Below, piece after piece: positions 16,968 through 25,278 of a stretch of DNA of 36,191 bases. The stretch spans positions 1-36,191 of the forward strand of contig CALIJZ010000083.1 of the NCBI GenBank assembly GCA_938017795.1. The letters are read 5' to 3'. Numbering within the stretch: the first letter of the stretch is position 1; each line of letters starts with the position of its first letter. The translations under genes and the position numbers were made by a program. The notes under the pieces were generated by a model. The model was not told the DNA's origin, made no database searches, and saw nothing but the letters and a program-made list of their open reading frames with translations. Source of the stretch: an uncultured Bacteriovoracaceae bacterium. Its GTDB lineage: Bacteria > Bdellovibrionota > Bacteriovoracia > Bacteriovoracales > Bacteriovoracaceae.

Positions 16968-17702
16968 ATGAAGTTTTTAGTTCTTTTAATACCATTATTA
17001 CTTTTAGCCAACCAACCTCCAAAACCTCGACCCAAAAAGGATTTTCAATTCAGTGCAGTCGGTGTGTTCTCATCTAAAATCGTCTATAGAGGGGCCCTTA
17101 TTTGGAACTCTCCAATCATGGTGATAGGTCCGGGTCTTACTATTTATGATACTCTAAGCTTAGGTAGAGGCGGACTTAACCTTAAAAAACAACTTGGTGA
17201 ACATAAGCTTCAATTTGGTTCCGAATTTTTTAATGATGAACCTGGATTTCCGCTTATAAAACTTAAAAGTAAAGACTTGGACTTTAAAAACACAAGACAA
17301 TCCACTTGGGGGCTGTATTTAACTCATGAGTATAAGAAAAAATTTGAAAAAAACTTCATCAAGTTTACAAGCTCATTTCATAAAGATCTAAACGAGCACC
17401 ATGGAAATTACTTCTATTTTGATGCCCAGGCATCTTTTATTCCGTTAATCTCTCTAGGTATTGCTGGAGGGTTTGGAGATTTGAGAAATAATACCTATGT
17501 CTATGGAACTGGTGCTCTCGGTGGTCTGGCGCATATTGATTATAAACTTGGGGTTTTTATCCCGTTTCTACCCTGGGGTGGGATCATGATAATGAATTAC
17601 ACGAGAAGCCAAATCGCTCAAGATGAAAATGTTTTTAGTTCTTATATTAGAGGCAAGAAAAGTAACTCAAAGTATAGCGTAGTCGCTATTTGGTCACTTT
17701 AA
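16968..17702 (+). CDS. MipA/OmpV-like outer-membrane beta-barrel protein
   Basis: A protein of 244 residues with a short signal peptide (MKFLVLLIPLLLLANQ). It has alternating amphipathic strands and a C-terminal strand ending in an aromatic-x-Leu pattern (SVVAIWSL). The start of the mature part (FSAVGVFSSKIVYRGA, then VIGPGLTIYDTLSL) and the later GIAGGFGDLRNNTYVYG follow the MipA/OmpV pattern of short barrels. No SD is present; TATATT at 16955-16960 ends seven bases before the ATG, giving another leaderless candidate. A perfect hairpin just after the stop separates it from the convergent gene. Confidence 0.6.
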   Translation: MKFLVLLIPLLLLANQPPKPRPKKDFQFSAVGVFSSKIVYRGALIWNSPIMVIGPGLTIYDTLSLGRGGLNLKKQLGEHKLQFGSEFFNDEPGFPLIKLKSKDLDFKNTRQSTWGLYLTHEYKKKFEKNFIKFTSSFHKDLNEHHGNYFYFDAQASFIPLISLGIAGGFGDLRNNTYVYGTGALGGLAHIDYKLGVFIPFLPWGGIMIMNYTRSQIAQDENVFSSYIRGKKSNSKYSVVAIWSL

Positions 17703-17704
17703 AT

Positions 17705-17733
17705 AGGTCTACGGCTCTAGAAACCGTAGACCT
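17705..17733. terminator. Hairpin between convergent genes, probable bidirectional terminator
   Basis: AGGTCTACGG (17705-17714) and CCGTAGACCT (17724-17733) pair perfectly around a nine-base loop, starting two bases after the stop at 17702. The flanks are AT-rich, but neither side has a long T-run. Confidence 0.65.
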
Positions 17734-17742
17734 GAAAGAGAT

Positions 17743-19023
17743 TTATTTCAATTGTTTTTTAGCAATTTTCCTTGTTACATCTGCAGCATCTTTTCTAACT
17801 TGTAATAAGAATTTTGTATAATCTTCAGCTAATTTATAAGACATACTTCCCAGCTTCTTAGGTGTTTTAGAATTTATTAAAAACTTACTTAGTTGATAGA
17901 AAACATTTCCACCTCTATTTTTATAATGAAAATGTCTTTCAATATTTTTAATAAGTGTTGGGTTTTTAGCTCTATGATATTTAGTAATAAGTGATCCCAA
18001 CTTTCTAAATTCTTTTTTAGTAATATTAATCCCACTTCTTTTACAATGTTCAGGATTTGTACTCGAGCTAAATTGCCAATAATCATACATATAAGCTTTT
18101 CTAACTTTTGATAGATCTCTTGGAGAGCACCCTGGTCCTTGATTTAAAACTGTATCTGTAAAGATAATTTTACTCGGATCACGTGGATCTTTGTAAAACA
18201 TAGCAACTTCATCTTGGCCTGCATGAAAAGCACCTAAAAGAGTTACTTCTAATAAAGCAGCATCCCAGTGAAGGCTTACTTTATTATCCATTAAGTTTCT
18301 AGCTTGCTCAGCGGTATAAACAGCTAAGAAGTCAGTTAATAAGTCTTGCCCATGATCTTCGATCAAATTATAGGTCTCAGTATCATTATTAGTAAGTGTA
18401 GTTAAAAGAGTATAATAAAAAGTCTGAATATTTTCAGGATATTCTTTAGTATAAGCTTCAAGATCTTTTAGGTAGTTTTTATCAGAAGCATCATTTGCAT
18501 TTCTACTTGGTCCTTCAGCAAAGCTACGACCTGTTTGCTTATCTTTCTTCTCTGAACCCGTTCCATAATGTATATTATATGCATAATTGTTCTTATGAAA
18601 CTTCATGATCATTCCACCACAACTAGCAAGACCAATAACAGTTGAGAGTTTATATTTATTAACACTTCTCTCTACAGAAGAGATCATATCAGGCAATGTA
18701 TAAAGGTTTGCGTTTCGCCCTTCAAGCTTGCTAACAATCTTTTTTAAACTTTTCTTTTTAAGCGCTTTTCCGATTTGCCACTGGACTTTAGAATCCATTT
18801 GCTTAACTCTTGCTAAAACTGTTTTAGCATCAGCCACTTCATATCCGTTCACCGCATAATCGTCTAATAGAGGCTTTCCAATTTTTTCCATAAAACTAAG
18901 AAATGTTCTTCCTTTGAATTCAGAAAAATCGATCACATTATCACACCCTAAATTTCCAGCTGTCATTAATTGGGAAAATGACAAAGTAGAAAATAGTAAT
19001 AGGCTTAAACTTAAAACTTTCAT
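17743..19023 (-). CDS. Large exported protein of unknown function
   Basis: A protein of 426 residues with a signal peptide (MKVLSLSLLLFSTLSFSQ) and a good SD (AAGGAG) before the ATG. The mature part is largely helical, with basic N- and C-terminal regions and four cysteines (GCDNV, ASCGG, GCSPRD, HCKRSG). Aspartate/histidine-bearing segments (EDHGQDLLTDF, HWDAALLEVTLLGAFHAGQDE) are striking but match no motif I know. It stands as a single gene with its own upstream region of about 110 bases and ends against the convergent barrel gene at the hairpin. Confidence 0.65.
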   Translation of the reverse strand: MKVLSLSLLLFSTLSFSQLMTAGNLGCDNVIDFSEFKGRTFLSFMEKIGKPLLDDYAVNGYEVADAKTVLARVKQMDSKVQWQIGKALKKKSLKKIVSKLEGRNANLYTLPDMISSVERSVNKYKLSTVIGLASCGGMIMKFHKNNYAYNIHYGTGSEKKDKQTGRSFAEGPSRNANDASDKNYLKDLEAYTKEYPENIQTFYYTLLTTLTNNDTETYNLIEDHGQDLLTDFLAVYTAEQARNLMDNKVSLHWDAALLEVTLLGAFHAGQDEVAMFYKDPRDPSKIIFTDTVLNQGPGCSPRDLSKVRKAYMYDYWQFSSSTNPEHCKRSGINITKKEFRKLGSLITKYHRAKNPTLIKNIERHFHYKNRGGNVFYQLSKFLINSKTPKKLGSMSYKLAEDYTKFLLQVRKDAADVTRKIAKKQLK

Positions 19024-19135
19024 AAAACTCCTTGAATTAGTTCATTTAAATAATAATTTTTTATACTTGTTTTATATTTAGATGTGAAGACTTAAATATC
19101 TCTATAATCAAAACTAGTGGATTTCATGAAGTTTT

Positions 19136-19819
19136 TTACCAATTTATCTTTTGCTCATCGCGATAAAAGCACCCTGTTGATGAAGTTTCTTTTCTATTAA
19201 TAAGCCAAATTGCAGTCGCTGCTCCTTGCTCTGGCGTCCTAGGAGCTTGTTTTCCACCCATTCTTGTATGAACCCAACCAGGGCACATTGAGTTAATTTC
19301 AATACATTCTGGGAGCTCTTGAGACAAGGTTAGGGTTAAAGCATTAAGAGATGCTTTTGTTAGTGAATAAGAAAAAGGTCCTGTTAGGCCATCTTCAAAT
19401 TGCCCCCACCCTGAAGAGATATTGATAATCTTTCCAAAAGAATTTTTTATCATAGAAGGAGCCAAGACCTTAATCAATTTATAAGCAGCCAGTAAGTTAA
19501 CTTGTAAAACTTCATTAAACTTCTCATCACTTATACTCATTGCACTATCTTGGTATAAGATACCAGCATTATTCACTAAAATATCAATATGAGGATAATC
19601 GATTAAGATTTTTCTTAGACCTTTATCTAAGATACTCATTGATCCTAGATCTAAATGAACAGCTTTGATATTTGTAAAGTCGCTCGCAATAGCTGATCCC
19701 ATTTTTAAATCTCTACAACCTAATAAAATTGTATCTTTAGGGTTGGAAACTGCAAGCTCTTTAACAATGGCCTCACCAATACCGCGATTGGCTCCAGTAA
19801 CGAGGATAACTTTATTCAA
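19136..19819 (-). CDS. Short-chain dehydrogenase/reductase, carbonyl-reductase-like
   Basis: A protein of 227 residues. The nucleotide-binding motif TGANRGIG lies at about 8-15, NNAG follows at mid-sequence, the catalytic Ser is in NISSGWG and the YSLTK motif supplies Tyr and Lys. The compact C-terminus (CPGWVHTRMGG) fits CBR1-like carbonyl reductases that use NADPH. The start is a TTG at 19819. No ATG lies near, the Rossmann strand begins immediately after, and the codon is only four bases past the stop of the Gly-rich mini-protein gene, so translation is coupled. It is the last gene of the operon headed by the DUF547 lipoprotein and under the ECF-type promoter. Confidence 0.88.
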   Translation of the reverse strand: MNKVILVTGANRGIGEAIVKELAVSNPKDTILLGCRDLKMGSAIASDFTNIKAVHLDLGSMSILDKGLRKILIDYPHIDILVNNAGILYQDSAMSISDEKFNEVLQVNLLAAYKLIKVLAPSMIKNSFGKIINISSGWGQFEDGLTGPFSYSLTKASLNALTLTLSQELPECIEINSMCPGWVHTRMGGKQAPRTPEQGAATAIWLINRKETSSTGCFYRDEQKINW

Positions 19820-19823
19820 TCAA

Positions 19824-20057
19824 TTACTCAGAAAACTCATCTTCCATTGAATCTTTATAATCGTTTAGTTTCTTTTTCTTTTTTGTGTATTCTTTTTTAG
19901 CTTCTTCTTCAGCTTCTGCTTTAGCTTCTTCTACGGCCTCATCTAAATCTGCAGATAAATCTACTTCACTGGCTCCACCGCCACCACCTCCGCCACCTGA
20001 AGCGAAAGATAATTGAATTGTTGCTAGAAGTGATAAAATTAGTATTAAACTTTTCAT
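19824..20057 (-). CDS. Small exported protein with Gly8 run and charged helix
   Basis: A protein of 77 residues with a strong SD (AAGGAG). It has a signal peptide (about 1-20, cleavage at SFA|S), then eight consecutive glycines, then a helix of alternating Glu/Ala and Lys residues (EEAKAEAEEEAKKEY) and a KKKKK patch. After cleavage only about 57 residues remain. There are no cysteines or known motifs. The gene lies 11 bases after the barrel gene and four bases before the SDR, so it is a true operon member rather than a chance frame. It could be a periplasmic linker or a peptide that works with the barrel; this is inference. Confidence 0.7.
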   Translation of the reverse strand: MKSLILILSLLATIQLSFASGGGGGGGGASEVDLSADLDEAVEEAKAEAEEEAKKEYTKKKKKLNDYKDSMEDEFSE

Positions 20058-20068
20058 GAAGTTACTCC

Positions 20069-21256
20069 TTATAAGTTGTAGGTCAAAGAAGAGCTTATCA
20101 TATTAGAATCAAAGCTTCCCCCATAAGATCCATTGTCTGAATCAAGATAAGTATATTTTAAATTTAAGTCAATTGGTGAACTAAAAGCCTTGGTTAAGTT
20201 ATAACCTAGTGACAATTTTGTGATTTTATCTTCTCTGATTAGTCCATCAGAGTCACTGAAGTCAATCCCTGTTAAATAATTATTCTGACTAAGATCATAA
20301 TCAACAAAAACACGATGATCTTTTAAAAAACTTAATGAATATCCAAACATAAGCTTATTTCCATCAAAGCTTCTACCACCAAAAACTAGATCTTTCTGAT
20401 TTGCTATCCCGAATGAAGAATAAAAATTCCCTACTGGAGTATTTAAACTAACCTTTGGTAGAAAGGAAAATTTTTCAATTATATCAGCTGGAGCAAACCC
20501 TGAAGACTTAAATCCACCATTGCTCTCAAGAGCCGATCTATTTCTAAAGTAGGCTTTAGAATAAGAAATTGGAGTATCAATAACTAGATTTTTTCCGAAC
20601 TTAAATTGATTATTCAATTTAACATTTCTTTGTAATGAATCGTTTTGCTCACCACTGACTACTGAATAACTTGAGTAATCATTGCTAAAGTCTAAGAGAC
20701 CAACTCCTAAATCAAGACTTGTTTTCAAAACCTTATTAAACTTAGAAGATATAAAAAACGTTCCAGAATAATTCATATGATCATTTTCAATTGACTTCAC
20801 TTCAGTTTCTGAGTTTTCATCTCTATATTCAAAAGATTGAGACTGATTAGCAGCAATATAAAAGACATGACCTAGTTGTACTTTCTTACTTAAAGGAATA
20901 ACTCCAACTAAAGAATTTGAGACACTAAACTCATCTCTTAAAAACTTATCACTTAAATTACTAAAATATTCAAAAACTCCATCTGCTTTCAAAGTATTAA
21001 TTAGAATATATTTCTTAGAAGGCTTAAATAAGAACTTTGTTTTTAAACCAAGAGAAGTTTTTAAAATACCATCATTAGGATCAGTAAGTTCATTGTTCAA
21101 AATATCTTCATTAATCTGAAACAGATTTGAATCAAATTTCGGCTCCAAAGTAAAAGAAACACCTTTAACCCATTTAGGGAGCGAGTACTCACTTAGACCT
21201 TTTGAAAAGCTAAGAGAGGATCCAACGATTAACATACTTAATATTAATTTTTTCAT
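20069..21256 (-). CDS. Outer-membrane beta-barrel protein
   Basis: A protein of 395 residues with a signal peptide (MKKLILSMLIVGSSLSFS|K). It shows many amphipathic strands with alternating aromatic and polar residues, Ser/Asn-rich turns, and a final strand SSSLTYNL typical of barrel C-termini. Lengths and turns suggest roughly 14-16 strands. The SD is weak (TAGG) and the gap to the DUF547 gene is 15 bases. No specific porin family is recognised. Its position in an ECF-controlled operon with a DUF547 lipoprotein, a Gly-rich peptide and an SDR suggests an envelope-stress or detoxification role. Confidence 0.72.
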   Translation of the reverse strand: MKKLILSMLIVGSSLSFSKGLSEYSLPKWVKGVSFTLEPKFDSNLFQINEDILNNELTDPNDGILKTSLGLKTKFLFKPSKKYILINTLKADGVFEYFSNLSDKFLRDEFSVSNSLVGVIPLSKKVQLGHVFYIAANQSQSFEYRDENSETEVKSIENDHMNYSGTFFISSKFNKVLKTSLDLGVGLLDFSNDYSSYSVVSGEQNDSLQRNVKLNNQFKFGKNLVIDTPISYSKAYFRNRSALESNGGFKSSGFAPADIIEKFSFLPKVSLNTPVGNFYSSFGIANQKDLVFGGRSFDGNKLMFGYSLSFLKDHRVFVDYDLSQNNYLTGIDFSDSDGLIREDKITKLSLGYNLTKAFSSPIDLNLKYTYLDSDNGSYGGSFDSNMISSSLTYNL

Positions 21257-21271
21257 TTTTTATACCTATTT

Positions 21272-22180
21272 TTATAATTTATTTAAATCCCAATTATACT
21301 TAATATCCACTTTTAAATTTTTTGAAAAATCATAGCTTCCAGGGAAATACTTTGCGATAAATTCTTTATGACTACTTACCGAAGGTAAATCTTCAGAACT
21401 GTGGTTATCAAAATCATCACTATACCAATCTTTTGAAAATAGTTGCACTAAACTATAGTGACTTCCTTTATTTTGAATCATTCGAGGTAGAGCAAAGGCT
21501 TTCCTAGTAATATCTTCTAATTGAGCTTCTAGAGTCTCACCTTTATAAACCTTATCTAAAAGAATAGGACATCCTAATGCGCCACAAATTAAAGCAAAGT
21601 GCAGCCTCGCATCTGTTAATTTACCACTTGGGTTACCAAGCTTTGTTTTTAAAACTGTAGTAAGCTTTGTTTTTTCTAAATAATCCAGAGACATCACCTC
21701 TCCAGCAATATTCATAAAGTTCTTCTTAAAAACCTCTTCACCTGGAGTTGCATCAAAAATTTGTTTAATTGGGTATTTGCTAGCAATAAGATCAATTACA
21801 AAAAAGTTATAAGCATTCGTTAAAAACGCAATTTGCTCGTTTGTATTTAATGTATTGAAAGTATTTGATCCAAAATAATCTATGATTTCTTTTCTCAAAG
21901 CAATAATTTCAGCTTTTTTATTTTTTAGATCATCTGAGTAGGACTTATAATCAACTCTTGTATCATATTTAGCTGTTGGTAAAACAACTACATATTCATC
22001 TAGAAACTTTTGAAATACATCATCAAAGCTATTTGCAGTTAAATCAGTATCAGTTGTATCTGTTTGGGTTGGTGCAGGTGCTGAACTAAGATTTTCTGTA
22101 ATGGTATCAAAGTTCTTGGGATCATTTTGATATCCTGAACATGCTGTTAAAAATAACAATGTTGTAAATAAAAGCTTCAT
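21272..22180 (-). CDS. DUF547 lipoprotein
   Basis: A protein of 302 residues. The signal peptide ends in the lipobox LTAC (Cys14), followed by a Thr/Asp/Pro-rich spacer. The DUF547 domain spans about 75-275, with the family's markers: FLTNAYNFFVIDLI, RLHFALICGALGCPIL with its two cysteines, and LFSKDWYSDDF. The family is thiol-rich and common in marine bacteria, with no settled function. A good SD precedes the ATG. It heads the operon DUF547-barrel-Gly8 peptide-SDR. An ECF-type promoter GTAACA-N16-CGAA ends about 57 bases upstream. A second, divergent DUF547 protein is encoded just before it. Confidence 0.87.
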   Translation of the reverse strand: MKLLFTTLLFLTACSGYQNDPKNFDTITENLSSAPAPTQTDTTDTDLTANSFDDVFQKFLDEYVVVLPTAKYDTRVDYKSYSDDLKNKKAEIIALRKEIIDYFGSNTFNTLNTNEQIAFLTNAYNFFVIDLIASKYPIKQIFDATPGEEVFKKNFMNIAGEVMSLDYLEKTKLTTVLKTKLGNPSGKLTDARLHFALICGALGCPILLDKVYKGETLEAQLEDITRKAFALPRMIQNKGSHYSLVQLFSKDWYSDDFDNHSSEDLPSVSSHKEFIAKYFPGSYDFSKNLKVDIKYNWDLNKL

Positions 22181-22236
22181 GTTTCTCCTTAAGTATCAAA
22201 GCAGCGAAATTGTACTACTAGTTATATACTTTTAAG

Positions 22237-22262
22237 TTCGCCAGGAGCTTAACAAATGTTAC
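22237..22262 (-). promoter_or_regulatory. ECF-sigma-type promoter, GTAACA-N16-CGAA
   Basis: On the minus strand TTGTAACATTT has GTAACA at 22262-22257; CGAA follows at 22240-22237 after exactly 16 bases. This matches, as I recall it, the GTAACC-N16-CGAA promoter of Caulobacter SigF, the ECF sigma factor partnered with NrsF. The predicted leader to the DUF547 start at 22180 is about 50 bases. Confidence 0.7.
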
Positions 22263-22299
22263 AAGATTATAAAATTTTCATACCTGGAGCACTGAGTCA

Positions 22300-23109
22300 T
22301 TACTCTTTAGAATCATTAAGATCCCATCCATAATCACTCCAGCTAACTTTAAACTTAGATAGGCCCTTAACATCAGGCTTAAGAGTTTGAATGAAATTCT
22401 TATATGAACCAAACTTTTCTTTAAAGTCACCGCCATACCATGAGAAAATCTTAGATAGTTTCATCTTTTTATTAGCAATATCATAGCTATTTTTTGCATT
22501 ATTATTAATAAAACCCAGAGACATCTTTTGTAATAAATTCTCTAGATTCGATTCATTAAAAGCAATATCAGCTAATGATGGACACCCCATAGATGCACAA
22601 TTTACTGCAAAGTGAATTCTAGGTTCTTTGAAGTTTTTTCTAATCGTATCGTGCTCTATATTATCTAGACTCATTTTCTTTTTAAATAATGTAATAAATT
22701 TTTTCTTCCAAGGTGAACTAAAAACACTTCCTAAATCCTTAATCGATTTAAGTGGGTAATTATCAATAATTAGTTTTAAAGTATATGCATTATAGGCATT
22801 AATCCAGAAACTAAGTTTTTGATTTTCATTAAAGTTGGCAAAATCTTTTCTAGTTAACTTCTCAAGCTCTCTTAAGTATGTATCCAGATCTGACCTATTA
22901 GCTTTTAAGTTACCATATCTAACTAAGCTACTTACTTCTCCGGGAACAACATTTTCCTTTAGTACTTTTGTTAATAAAGTATGATTGTGATCAAAACCTG
23001 CTTTTTTAATGGCCTGTATATGATTAACCTTCGCATCCATATTTCCAGAACTTTGTGCCTGAAAACAACCAAAAAGTCCCATAAGTACTACTAAATTCAA
23101 TATTTTCAT
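22300..23109 (-). CDS. DUF547 lipoprotein, second copy
   Basis: A protein of 269 residues with lipobox LFGC (Cys15) and a good SD (AAGGAG). DUF547 landmarks are FWINAYNAYTLKLIIDNYP, RIHFAVNCASMGCPSL with paired cysteines, and KLSKIFSWYGGDF near the C-terminus. Overall it is clearly distinct from the neighbouring copy (different spacer, ends and most residues), so it is an old paralogue and not a recent duplicate. It lies 76 bases after the TVP38 gene and may be read from the sigma-factor promoter. No separate ECF motif is seen in that gap. Confidence 0.87.
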   Translation of the reverse strand: MKILNLVVLMGLFGCFQAQSSGNMDAKVNHIQAIKKAGFDHNHTLLTKVLKENVVPGEVSSLVRYGNLKANRSDLDTYLRELEKLTRKDFANFNENQKLSFWINAYNAYTLKLIIDNYPLKSIKDLGSVFSSPWKKKFITLFKKKMSLDNIEHDTIRKNFKEPRIHFAVNCASMGCPSLADIAFNESNLENLLQKMSLGFINNNAKNSYDIANKKMKLSKIFSWYGGDFKEKFGSYKNFIQTLKPDVKGLSKFKVSWSDYGWDLNDSKE

Positions 23110-23185
23110 AATTTTCTCCTTATATTTTAAATATCTATGACTCTATAAACGAGTTTTTATCATTAAATTTTTTAAGTGCTTTTTC

Positions 23186-23875
23186 TTAGACACATTCAAA
23201 TCTCCCACCTTTAAATGACTTCATAACAAATTTTATTAAGATGGGAAAACAAGCTAATAATAGAAACGATACAATGAGAGTTGGTGACATTATATCTTTT
23301 AGATTATTGATTTTCCCTAGTTCAGCTCCAGCATTCACATAGACAATAGTTGCTGGAAGCATGCCTATTTGACTGACCAAGTAATAGATTGATGTTTTGA
23401 TAGGAGTAAGGCCCATTAAAACGTTTATTAAAAAAAATGAAAAAATAGGTTGAAGCCTTAAAGTTAAGAGATAATTAGCACCATTTTTAACGATTCCATC
23501 ATTTATAGGTTTTAGTTTTGAGCCAAATCTATTTTGAATAAAGTCTCTAAAAACGAACCTTGATAATAAAAATGCAACAGTTGCTCCAATTGTACTTGCA
23601 AAAGAAACTATTATAACTCCCTGAATAACACCAAATAAAGCTCCACTTGTTAGTGTTAATACCGTTGAGCCTCCAGGGAATAAAACAGTTGCGACAATAT
23701 ATAGAAAAGAAAAAATTAAGATTGTTTGAACAAAGTTGTTTGCATAATATTGCTCAAAAGAAGCTAGGTTTTCTTTTATATAACCAAGACTTAAATATTG
23801 TGTATAACCAGATTGATAAAGATAGAAAATAATTCCACCAATTAGTCCTATCAAACCTATTTTTTTAATATTCAT
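23186..23875 (-). CDS. TVP38/TMEM64 (SNARE-associated/DedA-superfamily) membrane protein
   Basis: A protein of 229 residues from the ATG at 23875; an in-frame TTG ten codons earlier is less likely. Family signatures are LFPGGSTVLTLTSGALFG, a Gly-Ala helix ending in FLLSRFVFRDF, and RLQPIFSFFLINVLMGLTP, in a protein with about six membrane helices. DedA-superfamily members are linked to lipid scrambling or transport and membrane stress. The first 11 bases overlap the 3' end of the NrsF gene, so the two are translated together within the sigma-factor operon. Confidence 0.88.
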   Translation of the reverse strand: MNIKKIGLIGLIGGIIFYLYQSGYTQYLSLGYIKENLASFEQYYANNFVQTILIFSFLYIVATVLFPGGSTVLTLTSGALFGVIQGVIIVSFASTIGATVAFLLSRFVFRDFIQNRFGSKLKPINDGIVKNGANYLLTLRLQPIFSFFLINVLMGLTPIKTSIYYLVSQIGMLPATIVYVNAGAELGKINNLKDIMSPTLIVSFLLLACFPILIKFVMKSFKGGRFECV

Positions 23876-24506
23876 ATTTTTTTCGTAAAAAGTAATACTG
23901 AGCAATTCCTACTACTACTGTATAAATAGCTAAAGGAGCAAAGTGAGATGTGAAAATATGAACTGGTCTAATGCAACACCCTAATGCCATGAGCATAAGT
24001 GGTAAAGTTGCTGCTGTTAAAGTTGTGAAAATCACAGTCTTTTTTAAACTAAGTAAAACTCCTTTACTCACTCTCCAATATAGAAAAAACTGAATAAGAG
24101 TTGCATAGGCTAAAACTTCTTCAGTGCAGTGAAAAACTCTTGTAAGCATAGGTGCATACCCATCAGGAATAAAAAGATATCTATATAAGAGACTGATCCC
24201 AAATAAAAATGAGCAAGTGTAAAATACCTTCAAAGCACTATTGATAGTATTTCCTGGAATAGATGAATTAAATGAAACGATCATAATGGAGAAAAAGGCT
24301 ACAAAAATAGAAACTAATTCTAAAGTCTGAAAGTTAAAGCCATAATCATTAGATAAAACTCTGAAACCACCGTTAAAATACATTAAGATTAAAACAGAGA
24401 AAAATGAAATAACTCCAAAAGTAAGGGCTCTTTTATTAGCATTAGGTAAAGTTTTTACCTTAGAGTGTTTTTGTGAAAGTGATTTAATTAAATCTTGGTC
24501 CTTCAT
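23865..24506 (-). CDS. NrsF-family anti-sigma factor (DUF1109-like), six-helix membrane protein
   Basis: A protein of 213 residues with a basic, cytoplasmic N-terminus (about 1-26) and six predicted helices. Cysteines at 98, 127 (VFHCTEE) and 177-178 (GCCIRPVH), with the following HIFTSHFAP, fit the conserved Cys/His pattern of NrsF. In the Caulobacter family member, two cysteines are needed for stress sensing and release of the sigma factor. Its ATG overlaps the sigma-factor stop by ATGA, the usual arrangement of a sigma/anti-sigma pair. It is expected to hold the ECF sigma factor at the inner membrane until a metal or oxidative signal arrives. Confidence 0.8.
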   Translation of the reverse strand: MKDQDLIKSLSQKHSKVKTLPNANKRALTFGVISFFSVLILMYFNGGFRVLSNDYGFNFQTLELVSIFVAFFSIMIVSFNSSIPGNTINSALKVFYTCSFLFGISLLYRYLFIPDGYAPMLTRVFHCTEEVLAYATLIQFFLYWRVSKGVLLSLKKTVIFTTLTAATLPLMLMALGCCIRPVHIFTSHFAPLAIYTVVVGIAQYYFLRKKYEY

Positions 24507-25030
24507 TTTAACTCCTTCATAAGTACTTCGAGTTTTTGTACTCCTCGAGAAATCCTCGTCCTTAAAGCATTTTCTTTAATATTTAATATCTCAGCAGCTT
24601 CCTTTGTAGAATGGCCCTTAATTTTCGTTAAAACGATAGGCTGTATAAACTTCTCAGGTAATTGCTCAATCATATCAATCATCTCAAAGTCTATATTCGC
24701 CTCAACTCCAGGAATTGTTACACGCTCATTATCTATATTTACTTCTTTATCCTGGATTCTGCTCTTGCTTCGATAATAATCAGCAATTTTAAAATCAATA
24801 ATTGCATTTACCCAAGGAGTAACACTCTTAGTGACATCAAAAGTGTGCAAAGACTTATAAATCCCCATTAGAGCATTTTGCTTAACATCTTCATGATCTT
24901 CTTTTCTTTGAATTTTATTATAAATCCGAGCATTAATTTTAGGCAAAAGTGATAATAAAAACTTTTCACAGGCAACCTGATCACCTTCGAGAGTTTTTAA
25001 TATAAGATCTTTAGAATCAATATTGGCCAT
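24503..25030 (-). CDS. ECF-type RNA polymerase sigma factor partnered with NrsF
   Basis: A protein of 175 residues, the usual ECF length. Region 2 covers about 28-95 (DHEDVKQNALMGIYKSLHTFD, then VTPWVNAIIDFKIADYYR for region 2.3/2.4). Region 4 covers about 118-172 (IEQLPEKFIQPIVLTKIKG, helix-turn-helix STKEAAEILNIKENALRTRI). It is immediately followed by the overlapping NrsF-like anti-sigma gene and then TVP38. The upstream GTAACA-N16-CGAA motif indicates autoregulation. The same motif before the DUF547-barrel-SDR operon predicts that operon as its target. Confidence 0.92.
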   Translation of the reverse strand: MANIDSKDLILKTLEGDQVACEKFLLSLLPKINARIYNKIQRKEDHEDVKQNALMGIYKSLHTFDVTKSVTPWVNAIIDFKIADYYRSKSRIQDKEVNIDNERVTIPGVEANIDFEMIDMIEQLPEKFIQPIVLTKIKGHSTKEAAEILNIKENALRTRISRGVQKLEVLMKELK

Positions 25031-25117
25031 ACCTTTACTCTCTTATCTAAGCTTACCTTGAAGGATATTATCCTATCTTAAAAAGACCATGATGCAGCTA
25101 AATAATCAAGGTTTGTC

Positions 25118-25143
25118 TTCGTTAAATATGCTAAAAATGTTAC
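25118..25143 (-). promoter_or_regulatory. ECF-sigma-type promoter of the sigma-factor operon, GTAACA-N16-CGAA
   Basis: On the minus strand TTGTAACATTT has GTAACA at 25143-25138; CGAA follows at 25121-25118 after exactly 16 bases. The predicted leader to the sigma start at 25030 is about 80 bases and includes an AGGATA-T-TATCCT dyad at about 25060-25072. Twelve or more positions agree with the site at 22237-22262. Confidence 0.7.
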
Positions 25144-25278
25144 AAATTATAAATTTTTTGATGAGATTTTATAATTAAGAAGAGAAAATAAAAACTATAG
25201 AACTCTTTTTTAGCTCTCATATCTAAGACGTCAGTCTAAAACCTATTCATCGAATTTTATTATGCTAATGATTTAAGT

